Below are positions 8,896 through 18,383 of a stretch of 64,000 nucleotides of DNA, in pieces. Made by a program: the position numbers and the translations under genes. The stretch spans positions 11,386 to 75,385 of the forward strand of contig CAYFSP010000004.1 of assembly GCA_964345925.1 (NCBI GenBank), written 5' to 3'. This DNA comes from Miniphocaeibacter sp964345925 (lineage in GTDB: Bacteria > Bacillota > Clostridia > Tissierellales > Peptoniphilaceae). The stretch's first letter is position 1. Each line of letters starts with the position of its first letter. The notes beneath the pieces are model-generated. The model searched no databases. It was given only the letters and a program-made list of their open reading frames with translations, and was not told the origin of the DNA.

Positions 8896-10155
8896 CTATT
8901 TTTTTGAATAATATTTTTCCGTATTCATCAACCCTTCTTGTTTTGCAATAATAGCTGTACAAGCTGCATCACCAGTAATATTTACTGCCGTTCTAGACAT
9001 ATCTAAAATTCTGTCAATACCTAGAATTAAGACTATTCCCTCTGTTGGAAGGCCAACGGAATTAAGTACCATTGTAAGTGTAACAAGTCCTACAGATGGT
9101 ATTCCTGCCGTTCCTACAGATGCCAATGTAGCTGCAAGAATAACAGTTGCATAATCTGTCAACGTTAAAGGAATTCCATAGGCTTGAGATATAAACACAA
9201 CAGCAACTCCTTGCATAATAGCTGTTCCATCCATATTGATTGTTGCTCCTAAAGGAATTGTAAATGATGATATCTTTTTGGATATTCCCATTTCATCCAA
9301 TTTATTAATATTTATTGGAATTGTAGCATTTGAACTTGCTGTAGAAAAAGCAAACCCCATAACTGGAAAGAACTTTTTCAAAAATACAAATGGATTTACC
9401 CTTGCTAGTAAAAATAACAGTACCATGTATACTAAAAGCAATTGTAAACCTAGCCCTACTATTACTGAAATCATATATTTAAACATTGGTGTCATAGCTT
9501 TCAAACCTAAATTTGCAAAGGTTCTAGTTATTAATGCAAATACCCCAATAGGTGCAAATTTCATGACCATCATAGTCATTTCCATCATTATATCGTTTAA
9601 TTCCACCATGATATTTGCAAATCCTTTTGTTTTTTCACCAAGCTTCGCTAGGATAATTCCTACAATTAAAGCAAATACTATTATTTGTAACATCTCTCCA
9701 TTTGCCAATGCAGAAATAGGATTTATTGGAATAATATTTAAAATAGTATTCTTTATGCTGGTTTTTTCAACTACATTTTCTGCTCCCGCCTCTGGTAATG
9801 GCAAATTTAAATTTGTTCCAGGATCTATTAGATTTGCAACAGCTAAAGCTATTGCAATTGCTAAAGCCGTAGTAGTTAAATAGAATGCCATGGTTTTTAT
9901 TCCAATTTTCCCAAGTTTAGTGGTATCCCCCATGCTCATACTACCAGTTACTAATGAGGCAAATACAAGTGGTACTACTAACATTTGCATTCCTCTAATA
10001 AAGCCTTGTCCTACAACTTCGAAAGCACCGTTTATTATATATTTACTTACAATATCATTATCTAGAAATTGATTTATTAAAATTCCTAAAATAGCTCCTG
10101 ATATTAATCCTATAAAAATTTTTCCTGTAAGTCCAATTCTCTTCTTTTCTTTCAT
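8896..10155 (-). CDS. Dicarboxylate/amino acid:cation symporter (DAACS family)
   Basis: 419 residues with eight or so membrane segments and two re-entrant hairpins, the GltP/GltPh fold. The serine-rich hairpin FSTASSNATIPINI (about residues 272-285) and the TM7 motif TINMDGTAI, which binds sodium and substrate, are both clear, as is the HP2 stretch with ASVGTAGIPSVGLVTL. In TM8, ILDMSRTAVNITGDA carries the aspartate and arginine that set specificity for acidic substrates in family members, so glutamate, aspartate or a C4-dicarboxylate is likely. It lies 3 bases after an RmlD-like gene and should be co-transcribed with it. Confidence 0.92.
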   Translation of the reverse strand: MKEKKRIGLTGKIFIGLISGAILGILINQFLDNDIVSKYIINGAFEVVGQGFIRGMQMLVVPLVFASLVTGSMSMGDTTKLGKIGIKTMAFYLTTTALAIAIALAVANLIDPGTNLNLPLPEAGAENVVEKTSIKNTILNIIPINPISALANGEMLQIIVFALIVGIILAKLGEKTKGFANIMVELNDIMMEMTMMVMKFAPIGVFALITRTFANLGLKAMTPMFKYMISVIVGLGLQLLLVYMVLLFLLARVNPFVFLKKFFPVMGFAFSTASSNATIPININKLDEMGISKKISSFTIPLGATINMDGTAIMQGVAVVFISQAYGIPLTLTDYATVILAATLASVGTAGIPSVGLVTLTMVLNSVGLPTEGIVLILGIDRILDMSRTAVNITGDAACTAIIAKQEGLMNTEKYYSKK

Positions 10156-10158
10156 ATA

Positions 10159-11007
10159 TTATACCTTTAAGTCCTTCATATAATCTTTCAAAGCATCTTC
10201 CCATTTCGAAAATTCATATAGATCTGTAATATTTAGTAAGAAATTTTCCAATGGAGAATAATTTGGTCTTGCACCAAAGTCCTTTAAATTTTCTACTTCC
10301 TCAACCTTTACATCTATGCCAGCTATTTCCAATACCTTTTTTGCAAAGTCAGCTCTACTACATTCACCTATGCAAGTTGCATGATATATTCCATAATCAT
10401 ATGAGTCCATAATTTTCAAAATAAATTTAGCAAGTTCTGTAGAGCTTGTTGGACTTCCATATTGATTTTTAAAAACTTGAACCACACCATTATTTTTGGC
10501 ACTGTTTATAATTCTCTCAACATATTTATTTCCCTCTCCATATAGCCAAGAGCTTCTTAAAATAAAATATGTCATAGAAAACTGCTTAACATAATCTTCA
10601 CCTAATAATTTTGACTTACCATATATGGACTTAGGTTCTGCCTTATCGTATTCCTTATATGGAGTATTGCTATCTCCGCTAAAAATATCATCTGTCGATA
10701 ATTGTATTAATTTTGCATTTGTTCTACTTGCTGCAATAGCCAAATTTTTTACCCCTATTGCATTTACTCTAAAGGCCTCATCAATATTGTTTTCACAGTA
10801 TTCAACATCTGTTAATCCTGCACAATTTATTATAATATTTGGTCTATTCATATCAACGAATAAATTCACTTTTTTTGAATCCACAATATCGACTTCATCA
10901 ATATCTGTAGATAATATTTCATATTCTGTTGGGTTTAGTAATTTAACTAGTTCTCTGCCAATTCTTCCATTTGCACCAGTTATCCAAACCTGTGTTCCGT
11001 AAGTCAT
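10159..11007 (-). CDS. RmlD-like NAD(P)-dependent sugar-nucleotide reductase
   Basis: 282 residues from the ATG at 11007, chosen because AAGGAG lies 8 bases upstream; an in-frame start at 11040 lacks one. It is an extended short-chain dehydrogenase: TGANGRIG at residues 9-16 binds NAD(P), DIVDSKKV is typical of RmlD-type reductases, NCAGLTDVEYCE follows, and the catalytic Y-x-x-x-K is in SIYGKSKLLGED. dTDP-4-dehydrorhamnose reductase is the nearest known activity, but no rmlA, rmlB or rmlC gene is nearby. It may be another sugar-nucleotide enzyme or a MAT2B-like relative. It is upstream of, and probably in one transcript with, the symporter. Confidence 0.82.
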   Translation of the reverse strand: MTYGTQVWITGANGRIGRELVKLLNPTEYEILSTDIDEVDIVDSKKVNLFVDMNRPNIIINCAGLTDVEYCENNIDEAFRVNAIGVKNLAIAASRTNAKLIQLSTDDIFSGDSNTPYKEYDKAEPKSIYGKSKLLGEDYVKQFSMTYFILRSSWLYGEGNKYVERIINSAKNNGVVQVFKNQYGSPTSSTELAKFILKIMDSYDYGIYHATCIGECSRADFAKKVLEIAGIDVKVEEVENLKDFGARPNYSPLENFLLNITDLYEFSKWEDALKDYMKDLKV

Positions 11008-11163
11008 AATATCTTCTCCTTTTTTATAGATAGTTACCATTATACAATATATATACTTAAATCGTAAAATATCATCTATTTATTAAAACTGTAAGGAAGA
11101 TGTAATTTTAAATACTTTTAATTAAAATATATAATATTAAAGGTATGTAAATTAGGAGGAAGT

Positions 11164-12096
11164 ATGAATTTAGAATTAGTTAATATTAACAAGAGTTTTT
11201 CTGGAAAACATATTTTACATGACGTAAGTTTTTCAATTGAAAGCGGACGTGCAATGGTATTTCTTGGAAGAAATGGTTCTGGAAAAACTACAACCATTAG
11301 GGCATTGATGAATGTTTTTAAACCGGATTCTGGTGATTTTATCCTTAATGGAAAAAAATTCATTAGAGAAGAATTTAAAATAGGCTATTTACCAGAAGAA
11401 AGAGGACTTTATGGCAAGGTTCCAATACTTGATCAGTTATCGTATTTAGGAGAATTAAAGAAGATGAATCCTAAATCTGCTAGAGAATCTGCTAAGTATT
11501 GGGTTGAATATATGGGACTATCAGAATATGGAAGTAAAAATTTAGATACATTATCTAAAGGTAATCAACAGAAAATTCAAATTATACAAGCAGTTATTGA
11601 TGATCCTGAAATTGTAATATTAGATGAACCATTTAGTGGACTTGATCCTGTTAACTCACAAATTTTTAAAGACTTAATAAAAAGTCTTATAAAAGAAAAT
11701 AAACTTGTAATATTTTCAAGTCATCAAATGGGATATGTTGAAGAATTCTGTGACGATATAACATTTATTAAATCAGGTAGAATAATTGAAACTGGGGATT
11801 TAGATAATCTTAAAGAAAAATTAGGAGATAATAAAATAAGACTTAATATAAAAAATTTTTCTTCTAATGAGTTGGAAAATAATTTATCTAATATGACAAA
11901 TGTAAATATTTCTTCTGATGATAAGTCTTCAATAATAGAACTTGTAGGAAATTATAAACCTATGGAATTTTTAAAGGATGTAATGGATAAAAATTATGAA
12001 GTATCCTTATTTACATCATATACACCTTCTTTAGAGGATATATTCATAAAGCTTGATAAAGAATATAATTTTGAAGAAAACGAAGGAGGTAAGTAA
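11164..12096 (+). CDS. ABC transporter ATP-binding protein, NatA/YhaQ type
   Basis: 310 residues. Walker A is GRNGSGKT (about 37-44), the signature LSKGNQQKIQ near 133, and Walker B IVILDEPFSGLDP near 155 with the switch histidine in FSSHQM. The C-terminal part (about 220-310) is a regulatory extension of the DUF4162 kind. AGGAGG precedes the start and the stop overlaps the next start (TAATG). With the downstream permease it matches the NatAB/YhaQP sodium-efflux or drug-efflux exporters, powering export at the membrane; the actual substrate is not visible. Confidence 0.9.
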   Translation: MNLELVNINKSFSGKHILHDVSFSIESGRAMVFLGRNGSGKTTTIRALMNVFKPDSGDFILNGKKFIREEFKIGYLPEERGLYGKVPILDQLSYLGELKKMNPKSARESAKYWVEYMGLSEYGSKNLDTLSKGNQQKIQIIQAVIDDPEIVILDEPFSGLDPVNSQIFKDLIKSLIKENKLVIFSSHQMGYVEEFCDDITFIKSGRIIETGDLDNLKEKLGDNKIRLNIKNFSSNELENNLSNMTNVNISSDDKSSIIELVGNYKPMEFLKDVMDKNYEVSLFTSYTPSLEDIFIKLDKEYNFEENEGGK

Positions 12097-13346
12097 TGAA
12101 GGGTTTATTTTCAGTATTTAAATTTGAATTTTTAAATAGAGTAAAGCAAAAATCTATTTTGGTAACAACTTTAATTATGGCTGCTGTTATACTCGGATTA
12201 ACTTTTATACCAAGATTTTTCGATATATTTGGTTCAGAAGAATCAGCTGATACAGCCATTTCAGAATCCGTTGATAGTGAAGATTTAGATGATATTGGCT
12301 ATATTATCTCTGATAATTCATTATCTGAAAAAAATATATCCGCCATTCTATCCTTTGGTAATCCAGTAAAATATAATTCTGAAGAGGAATTGAAAAAGGA
12401 TATTGAAAATGACATAGTTAAGTCAGGATTTATATTTGATTCCTACAATCATTTTAAACAGATACAAAAGAATATATACATGTACGATATTTCTTCAGCA
12501 ACTGTTCAAGAAGGCCTTTCTAAAATCCTTAGAGATGAAAAGTTGGAATCTGAGGGAATAGATATTACAAAAGTAGATGAAGCCATAAATCAGGAGGTAT
12601 CGTTTGAAACTATAAACTTAGGTAAAGATGGTATATCCGGTTTTATATTTGCCTATGTTGGAATGTTTATTGTATATATGATTGTACTTATGTTTGGTAA
12701 TGCTGTAGCAACACTTGTTGCTAGAGAAAAAAGTGATAGAACAATGGAAATACTTATTACAAATACAAGTGCAAAAAACTTAATAGTAGGGAAGGTTTTT
12801 GCTTCAACTGTTGTAAGCTTTTTACAATTAGCCTTAATCTTTGCAGCTGGTATAATTGGATTTATTGTAAATAAATCATTCTATCCTTCTTGGATATTAG
12901 AAATAATAAGTCAAGGTTTAAACCCTATGGCCATATTTATTTTCTTACTGTTTACAGTACTGGGATGTTTAATGTACTTCTTCCTATATGCTGCCTTTGG
13001 AGCATTGGTAAGTAAGGTTGAAGAAGTTAATAATGCAACTGCACCAATACAATTTATATTTATTGCTAGTTTTTTCGCAACATCAATGGGAATACAAATG
13101 CCAGATAGCATGATTATGAAAGTTGCATCAATAGTGCCTTTTTCATCACCTATGTCCTTTTTTGTTAGATATACAATGATAAAAGTACCTATTGTACAGA
13201 CTTTACTTGCTATCGGACTACTTATACTAACAACAGTAATCCTTGCAGTAATATCTATTAAAATATACCGTATGGGTACATTAAATTATGGAAATAAAAT
13301 GGGATTCTTTAAAACGGTTAAGAAATTATTTGAAAAACAGGATTAA
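12096..13346 (+). CDS. ABC-2 type permease, NatB/YhaP type
   Basis: 416 residues, the size of B. subtilis YhaP. One N-terminal membrane segment (about 21-38) is followed by a large extracytoplasmic domain rich in acidic residues (about 45-175) and then five or six membrane segments. The cytoplasmic loop VAREKSDRTMEILITNTSAKNLIVGK is the coupling helix region of this exporter class. It is translationally coupled to the ATPase gene by a one-base overlap. It ends in a basic tail. Sodium or cationic-drug export is the usual assignment, given here as family inference only. Confidence 0.9.
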   Translation: MKGLFSVFKFEFLNRVKQKSILVTTLIMAAVILGLTFIPRFFDIFGSEESADTAISESVDSEDLDDIGYIISDNSLSEKNISAILSFGNPVKYNSEEELKKDIENDIVKSGFIFDSYNHFKQIQKNIYMYDISSATVQEGLSKILRDEKLESEGIDITKVDEAINQEVSFETINLGKDGISGFIFAYVGMFIVYMIVLMFGNAVATLVAREKSDRTMEILITNTSAKNLIVGKVFASTVVSFLQLALIFAAGIIGFIVNKSFYPSWILEIISQGLNPMAIFIFLLFTVLGCLMYFFLYAAFGALVSKVEEVNNATAPIQFIFIASFFATSMGIQMPDSMIMKVASIVPFSSPMSFFVRYTMIKVPIVQTLLAIGLLILTTVILAVISIKIYRMGTLNYGNKMGFFKTVKKLFEKQD

Positions 13347-13394
13347 TTTAAAAATATTTATTTCTTTAATTAATCTATATAATTGGATATATAC

Positions 13395-13456
13395 AAAAAC
13401 ACCTTAAATTGAAATTTATTGTAAAGTTAAATCAATCAAAGGTGTTTTTTCTTTTT
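13395..13456 (+). terminator. Terminator downstream of the NatAB-type operon
   Basis: AAAACACCTT pairs with AAGGTGTTTT across a long AT-rich loop. Two T-runs follow. Confidence 0.75.
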
Positions 13457-13496
13457 TAAGATATAATGGAATTAATATTATTATAGGAGGAATGTA

Positions 13497-14104
13497 ATGA
13501 TACTCTATACTTGTCAAAATAAAAAATCCTTTGAAGAAATAGAAGAAAAAGGTCGTTTTACAAATAAAAGAATATATATTGAAAAACATTTTGAAGATAT
13601 TTCAAGTTTTTTTACAAGATGTTATGATTGGTTCACAAAAGAAGCTTCAAAAATCGTAACGAAACCCGAAGATGTTGAGTACCCGATTTGGTGTGCTACA
13701 ACTGTTGAGTCATGTTTTATGCCAATTGAAACAGAAATTATATATATATATTAAATGTACCAGATAATAAAGTAATTTTATTTGATGGTGGTAAATGGGA
13801 CTATGTTCTTAATTATAGATATATTCCAAAAGATGAATCCGACTATAAGAAATATATAGAAAATTTGAAATTAAAGGGAATAGATGACGAATATAAAATT
13901 TTTTCCAGTAAATATTCTACCTACTATCAAAAGGAACAAGATGAAATTATAAGTAGCTGGCATAGAATCTTTAATATAAAAGATGCTACCAACTTTTCAT
14001 TACAAGGCAATATTTGGGAAATAAAAAAAGAATGGATATTGGATATTGTAGAATATGGTAAAAGCATTCCTAAAAAATATTATTTACAGCAAGAAAAAAG
14101 ATAA
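13497..14104 (+). pseudogene. DUF3841 protein, frameshifted at a TA repeat
   Basis: An intact copy would have about 200 residues. The first segment (13497-13754) carries the DUF3841 pattern of an N-terminal 'MILYTCQ' strand, a DWFTKEASK helix and YPIWCAT. The second, read from about 13742, continues VPDNKVILFDGGKWDYVLNYRYIP and ends at 14104. AGGAGG precedes the start. The frame changes in an alternating TA tract (13739-13751): removal of one TA would restore a single reading ...TEIIYILNVPDNK.... The family has no established function. Lying just after an exporter operon, it seems to be an independent gene. Confidence 0.8.
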
Positions 14105-14131
14105 GTGGAAAAATTTCTCCACTTATCTTTT
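14096..14131. terminator. Bidirectional terminator, DUF3841 gene / metal ATPase
   Basis: AAAAGATAAGTGGA is perfectly complementary to TCCACTTATCTTTT around an eight-base loop. It sits between two convergent genes. Confidence 0.92.
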
Positions 14132-14133
14132 CA

Positions 14134-16224
14134 TTATTTTTTAATGAGCATTACTCTCATTGCATTTAATACTGCCAATAATGCTACTCCAACATCTGCA
14201 AAAACCGCAATCCACATATTTGCAAATCCTAAAACACCAAGTACCATAACTGCAATTTTTACTCCCAATGCAAATACGATATTCTCTATTGCTATTTTCT
14301 TAGTCTTCTTAGATATTCTACCGAATAATGGAAGTCTTTTCATTTCCTCTCCCATTATTGTAACATCACTTGATTCAATTGCTGCATCAGAACCAAACTC
14401 ACCCATGGAAATTCCCACATCAGCAAGTCTTAGTACAGGTGCATCGTTTGTTCCATCACCGACAAATGCAACTTTTCCTTGACTATTTTTCTTAATATTT
14501 TCAAATTCACTTACCTTATCCTGTGGTAGTAAATCAGCTTTATATTCATCTATACCAAGTTCTTTAGCAAAATATGCAGCTGTCTCTTCCCTATCTCCAG
14601 TTAACATTATAGTCCTTTTTATTCCTAAGGATTTTAACTCCTCTAGAGATTTTTTAGTATCCTCTTTAACTATATCGTTAATCTCTATAGATCCTACAAA
14701 TCTACTTCCTATTGCCATATATAATACAGTTCCAAGTGAGTTGGATTTTTCAACTGTAATATTATTTTCTTCAAGCATTTTACTATTTCCCAGTAAAATT
14801 ATATCCCCATTTAACTCCCCTTGAATACCTCTACCAGGAATTTCAGAAATATTTTCTATTTCAATATCCACATCTTCGCTATAATACTGCCTAATGGACT
14901 CGGCTATAGGATGATTTGAATGGTCTTCAAGTTTTTTAGCCAATTTTATTAAATATTCTTCATCTATATTCTTACTGTTTATTTTTGTAACTTCAAATTG
15001 TCCCTTTGTCAAAGTACCTGTTTTATCAAATATTATAGTATCAACATCCGTCATAGTATCAACATAGTTGGATCCCTTAATCAATATACCATTTTTAGAA
15101 CCAACGCCTATTGCAGCAAAATAAGTCAATGGTACTGATATTACAATTGCACATGGACATGAAATTACTAAAAATGTCAATGCAGTATATATCCAGTCAT
15201 AAAAATTATCACCTGTTATAATCGGTGGAACAATTGCAATAATCGCCGCTAGTATAACCACTATGGGAGTGTAGAATTTAGCAAATACCGTAATAAAATT
15301 CTCCGTTTTAGATTTTCTACTACTTGCATTTTGTACCATTTCCAGTATTTGACTAACAGTTGAATCCTTAAAGCTCTTCTCCACTCTAGCTTCAATAACA
15401 CCTTCATGATTTATTGAACCAGATATGATTTCAGTTCCTTCTTCTACATAGAAAGGCATTGATTCACCAGTTATGGAAGAAGTATCAAGAGAAGAACTGC
15501 CTTTTGTTATTATTGAATCAACAGGAACTTTTTCTCCTGGTAATATTCTAATAATATCTCCAACCTCTAATATTTTAGGATTAACTTTTTTAATTGAATC
15601 CCCTAAGACCAAATTGCCGAAGGTTGGTTTCATCTTAACAAGTGATTTAATTGATTTTGTAGAATTATCAACTGCTAAATCCTGTAGGTATTCTCCTACT
15701 GAATAAAATAGCATTACTGCTATACCTTCATTTACCTCTCCTATAGCTATAGCACCAAGGCTCGCTATGGACATAAGAAAATTCTCATCAAATACCTCTC
15801 CTCTTAATATATTTCTAAATGCAGTAAGTAAAATTTTATAACCTACGATTACAAATGAAATAAGTCCAACTATTAAAGAAGCAATTCTATTTCTATCCTT
15901 TAAATATAATGATAAGCCTAGTAAAATTCCGGATACAATCATCCTCGTTATTTCAAATTTAGATGAACTTTCTCCTTCTTCTATGATTTCATCTAAATCA
16001 TCATCTTCCTCTAGTACTTCAAATCCTACATCAGGTTCAATTCTTTTAACAATATTCTTAGTTTCCTTTAAGATTTCTTCATAATCACCATTTATAGAAT
16101 CAACAAATAATGTTTTATTGACAAGATTTAAATTTGCTTCCTTAACATTTTTTACATTTTTTACTTCTCTTTCAATTTTTGATGCGCAATTTGCACATGT
16201 AAGTCCTCTTAAATAAATATCCAT
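14134..16224 (-). CDS. cadA: Heavy-metal P1B-type ATPase (Cd/Zn/Co exporter)
   Basis: 696 residues. An N-terminal HMA domain carries C10-A-N-C13, the membrane metal site is C356-P-C358 in TM6, and the phosphorylated aspartate is D400 in DKTGTLTKG. Later come the HP motif in DHSNHPIAES, MLTGDREETA and GDGTNDAPVL. The CPC motif and the loss of copper-type signatures point to export of Zn, Cd, Pb or Co (P1B-2 class). The acidic linker after the HMA domain (EEDDDLDEIIEEGE) may add metal ligands. It follows an ArsR-type repressor by 7 bases and is surely controlled by it. Confidence 0.94.
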   Translation of the reverse strand: MDIYLRGLTCANCASKIEREVKNVKNVKEANLNLVNKTLFVDSINGDYEEILKETKNIVKRIEPDVGFEVLEEDDDLDEIIEEGESSSKFEITRMIVSGILLGLSLYLKDRNRIASLIVGLISFVIVGYKILLTAFRNILRGEVFDENFLMSIASLGAIAIGEVNEGIAVMLFYSVGEYLQDLAVDNSTKSIKSLVKMKPTFGNLVLGDSIKKVNPKILEVGDIIRILPGEKVPVDSIITKGSSSLDTSSITGESMPFYVEEGTEIISGSINHEGVIEARVEKSFKDSTVSQILEMVQNASSRKSKTENFITVFAKFYTPIVVILAAIIAIVPPIITGDNFYDWIYTALTFLVISCPCAIVISVPLTYFAAIGVGSKNGILIKGSNYVDTMTDVDTIIFDKTGTLTKGQFEVTKINSKNIDEEYLIKLAKKLEDHSNHPIAESIRQYYSEDVDIEIENISEIPGRGIQGELNGDIILLGNSKMLEENNITVEKSNSLGTVLYMAIGSRFVGSIEINDIVKEDTKKSLEELKSLGIKRTIMLTGDREETAAYFAKELGIDEYKADLLPQDKVSEFENIKKNSQGKVAFVGDGTNDAPVLRLADVGISMGEFGSDAAIESSDVTIMGEEMKRLPLFGRISKKTKKIAIENIVFALGVKIAVMVLGVLGFANMWIAVFADVGVALLAVLNAMRVMLIKK

Positions 16225-16231
16225 AAAACCA

Positions 16232-16579
16232 CTACTCCCTTATATGATCAAGTCCACTACATATAATTTCTTTTATATGAGTATCATCTAGTTCATAATA
16301 TATTACCTTTCCATCTCTCCTATTTTTAACAAGTCTTCCTTGCTTTAAAATTCTCAACTGATGAGAAATTGCCGACTGACCCATATTTAAAATATTTGCC
16401 AAGTCGCTAACACATAGTTCATTTTCACCTAATGCCATTAAAATTTTAAGCCTTGTAGAATCCGAAAATAATTTATAAAAATCTGCTAAATCATAAATCT
16501 CCTCATCTATTGGCATACAATTAAGAGAGTTCATTGCAGTCTCCTCATTAATAAAATTATTATTTAAATTTTCCTCCAT
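16232..16579 (-). CDS. ArsR/SmtB-family metal-sensing repressor
   Basis: 115 residues from the ATG at 16579, chosen for AGGTGG 8 bases upstream. It is a winged-helix repressor that releases DNA on binding metal. The recognition region is ISHQLRILKQGRLV (71-84). Helix alpha-5 carries D99-x-H101-x10-H112-x2-E115, exactly the spacing of the SmtB zinc site (D104, H106, H117, E120). The ELCVSDL motif has one cysteine (C56) where CadC/ArsR use two, so a zinc- or cobalt-type alpha-5 sensor is more likely than a cadmium/lead one. Its operator overlaps the promoter just upstream. Confidence 0.92.
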   Translation of the reverse strand: MEENLNNNFINEETAMNSLNCMPIDEEIYDLADFYKLFSDSTRLKILMALGENELCVSDLANILNMGQSAISHQLRILKQGRLVKNRRDGKVIYYELDDTHIKEIICSGLDHIRE

Positions 16580-16600
16580 AATACACCACCTCGTTTTAAT

Positions 16601-16620
16601 ATATGAATAACTGTTCATTT
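16601..16620 (-). promoter_or_regulatory. SmtB-type operator for the metal repressor/ATPase operon
   Basis: On the coding strand the site reads ATGAACAGTTATTCAT, an imperfect palindrome with TGAA/TTCA ends. It closely matches the operator repeats known for SmtB and related ArsR proteins. It lies about 25-40 bases upstream of the repressor start, where it would block transcription. Confidence 0.8.
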
Positions 16621-16724
16621 GTTAATTTAATCATATATCACCTTTAATTAAATGTCAAATAATACTTTCTTTAATTTTGCATATTTTAAAAAATTATAAT
16701 ATAGTCTTATGGGGAGGATTTTTT

Positions 16725-18308
16725 ATGAATATATTTAAAAAGAGATTTTTTAGTTTTTTAGTTTTATTTTCAATGATTATTGCAATACCTATAAATTCTT
16801 TTGCTAATGAAAATATAAGCGATAATACTAGTACTTTATCAGCTTCAACACCAATTCTTGGCAAAGCTACTACTACTGTATATCAAATGAAATTATGGGC
16901 TAAGAGCAAAGGAGCTAATCAAATATTTATTGATTTAGCAAGTAAGTTTTATGATATTTCGGTTTCAAGAGGAGTCGATCCTGCAGTTACGTATACACAG
17001 TCTGCAAAGGAGACAAATTTCATGAAATTTACTGGAGTATTGGACGCAAGTTATAATAATCCATGTGGAATGAAAAATTCTGCTGGTGGTGGCGATTATG
17101 ATGGTGAAGCACATAAGAGATTTGCTTCTTGGAATGATGGAATCTTAGCACAAGTTGACCATTTAGCATTATATGCTGGAAAGTCTGGTTATCCAAAATA
17201 CTCTGCCGATTTACATGATTGGTACAAGGGACAGGGTAAAGAAAATTCTTACAACGTTAATGCATATAAGAAAAATGGATCCACTACTGATCCAAGACAT
17301 TTTTCTTCAATATATGGAAAATGTCCTACAGTTGAATCATTAGGAGCTAATTGGGCACCTAGTCCAACTTATGGGGAAGAAGTAGTAAAATTCATGAACG
17401 AATTGAATAAATTCCCTTACTCTACAGTTATTCGTTATGCTGGAGCGGATAGATATGCAACTGCTTCTTTAATCAACAAAGCCGTTGGAGTAAATTCCAA
17501 TATTGCTGTTATATCTTCTGGAAACAGCTTCCCAGATACTATAGTCGCTTCTATTCTCGCAGGGCAATTAGACGCAAAAATATTTATTAATAAGCCTAAT
17601 TCGTTGACTGCTGAAATAAATACTGCAATTGAAAATGGTGGTTTAGAAACCATTTATTCAGTTGGTGGAAATACATTGCCATCATCTGTAAGAAATAAAA
17701 TTACAAATAAGGGAATAAAGTTAATAAGTATTTCAGGACCAAATAGATTTGATACTTCTGCATCTGTTGCAGAGAATTCCAAAAATAAATCTAAAGTATT
17801 TTTAGCAAATGGAAATAATTTTACTGACTCATTAAGTATTGCTCCTTTAGCATTAAGAGAAGGTTACTCCTTAGTTCTAACAGACGGTATTAATCTAACT
17901 ATAAATGTTAGTAAGATTTTAAACAATGCAGAGGAAGTTGTAATAGTTGGTGGACCTAACTCAGTTAGTAGCAATATTGAAAACAGATTGTCTACAGGTG
18001 GAAAGAAGGTTTCTAGAATATATGGTGGCGACAGATACGATACTTCTATGAAAATTGCCAATAATTACTATGGAAGTACCGATTATGTATTAACGGCTTC
18101 AGGAAATAATTATGCAGATGCTTTAACTGGAACTACATTGGCAAATAAATTAAATGCACCAATTATTTTAGTTAATGGAAATTCTTTAAACTCTGCACAA
18201 TCAAATTATTTAAAATCTAAGAAGATAAACACTCTATATGTTTTAGGTGGTACTAGTTCTATAAGTTCCAATTTGGAAAAGAATATAAAAAGCATTTTAG
18301 ATAAATAA
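16725..18308 (+). CDS. Secreted glucosaminidase with three CWB2 cell-wall repeats
   Basis: 527 residues from the ATG at 16725, preceded by GGGGAGG. A signal peptide (about 1-27, MNIFKKRFF then a hydrophobic core, ending NSFA) exports it. Residues about 55-215 form a glucosaminidase domain (SRGVDPAVTYTQSAKETNF, NNPCGMKN, RFASWNDGILAQVDH), which cleaves the glycan of peptidoglycan. The rest holds three CWB2 repeats, each beginning near R-Y-A-G-A-D-R-Y-A-T, NRFDTSAS or GGDRYDTS. These bind anionic wall polymer in clostridia. It is therefore a surface autolysin for remodelling or separation. It is monocistronic with a strong terminator. Confidence 0.93.
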   Translation: MNIFKKRFFSFLVLFSMIIAIPINSFANENISDNTSTLSASTPILGKATTTVYQMKLWAKSKGANQIFIDLASKFYDISVSRGVDPAVTYTQSAKETNFMKFTGVLDASYNNPCGMKNSAGGGDYDGEAHKRFASWNDGILAQVDHLALYAGKSGYPKYSADLHDWYKGQGKENSYNVNAYKKNGSTTDPRHFSSIYGKCPTVESLGANWAPSPTYGEEVVKFMNELNKFPYSTVIRYAGADRYATASLINKAVGVNSNIAVISSGNSFPDTIVASILAGQLDAKIFINKPNSLTAEINTAIENGGLETIYSVGGNTLPSSVRNKITNKGIKLISISGPNRFDTSASVAENSKNKSKVFLANGNNFTDSLSIAPLALREGYSLVLTDGINLTINVSKILNNAEEVVIVGGPNSVSSNIENRLSTGGKKVSRIYGGDRYDTSMKIANNYYGSTDYVLTASGNNYADALTGTTLANKLNAPIILVNGNSLNSAQSNYLKSKKINTLYVLGGTSSISSNLEKNIKSILDK

Positions 18309-18314
18309 TTTCAT

Positions 18315-18349
18315 AAAAAAGTCAGGATAGAAATCTATCCTGACTTTTT
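18315..18349 (+). terminator. Terminator of the CWB2 glucosaminidase gene
   Basis: AAAAAGTCAGGATAG and CTATCCTGACTTTTT form a perfect 15-bp stem with a four-base loop. The hairpin is symmetric enough also to stop transcripts from the other side. Confidence 0.93.
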
Positions 18350-18383
18350 ACAAATTTATAACAAACTGTTATATTTAAATTCC

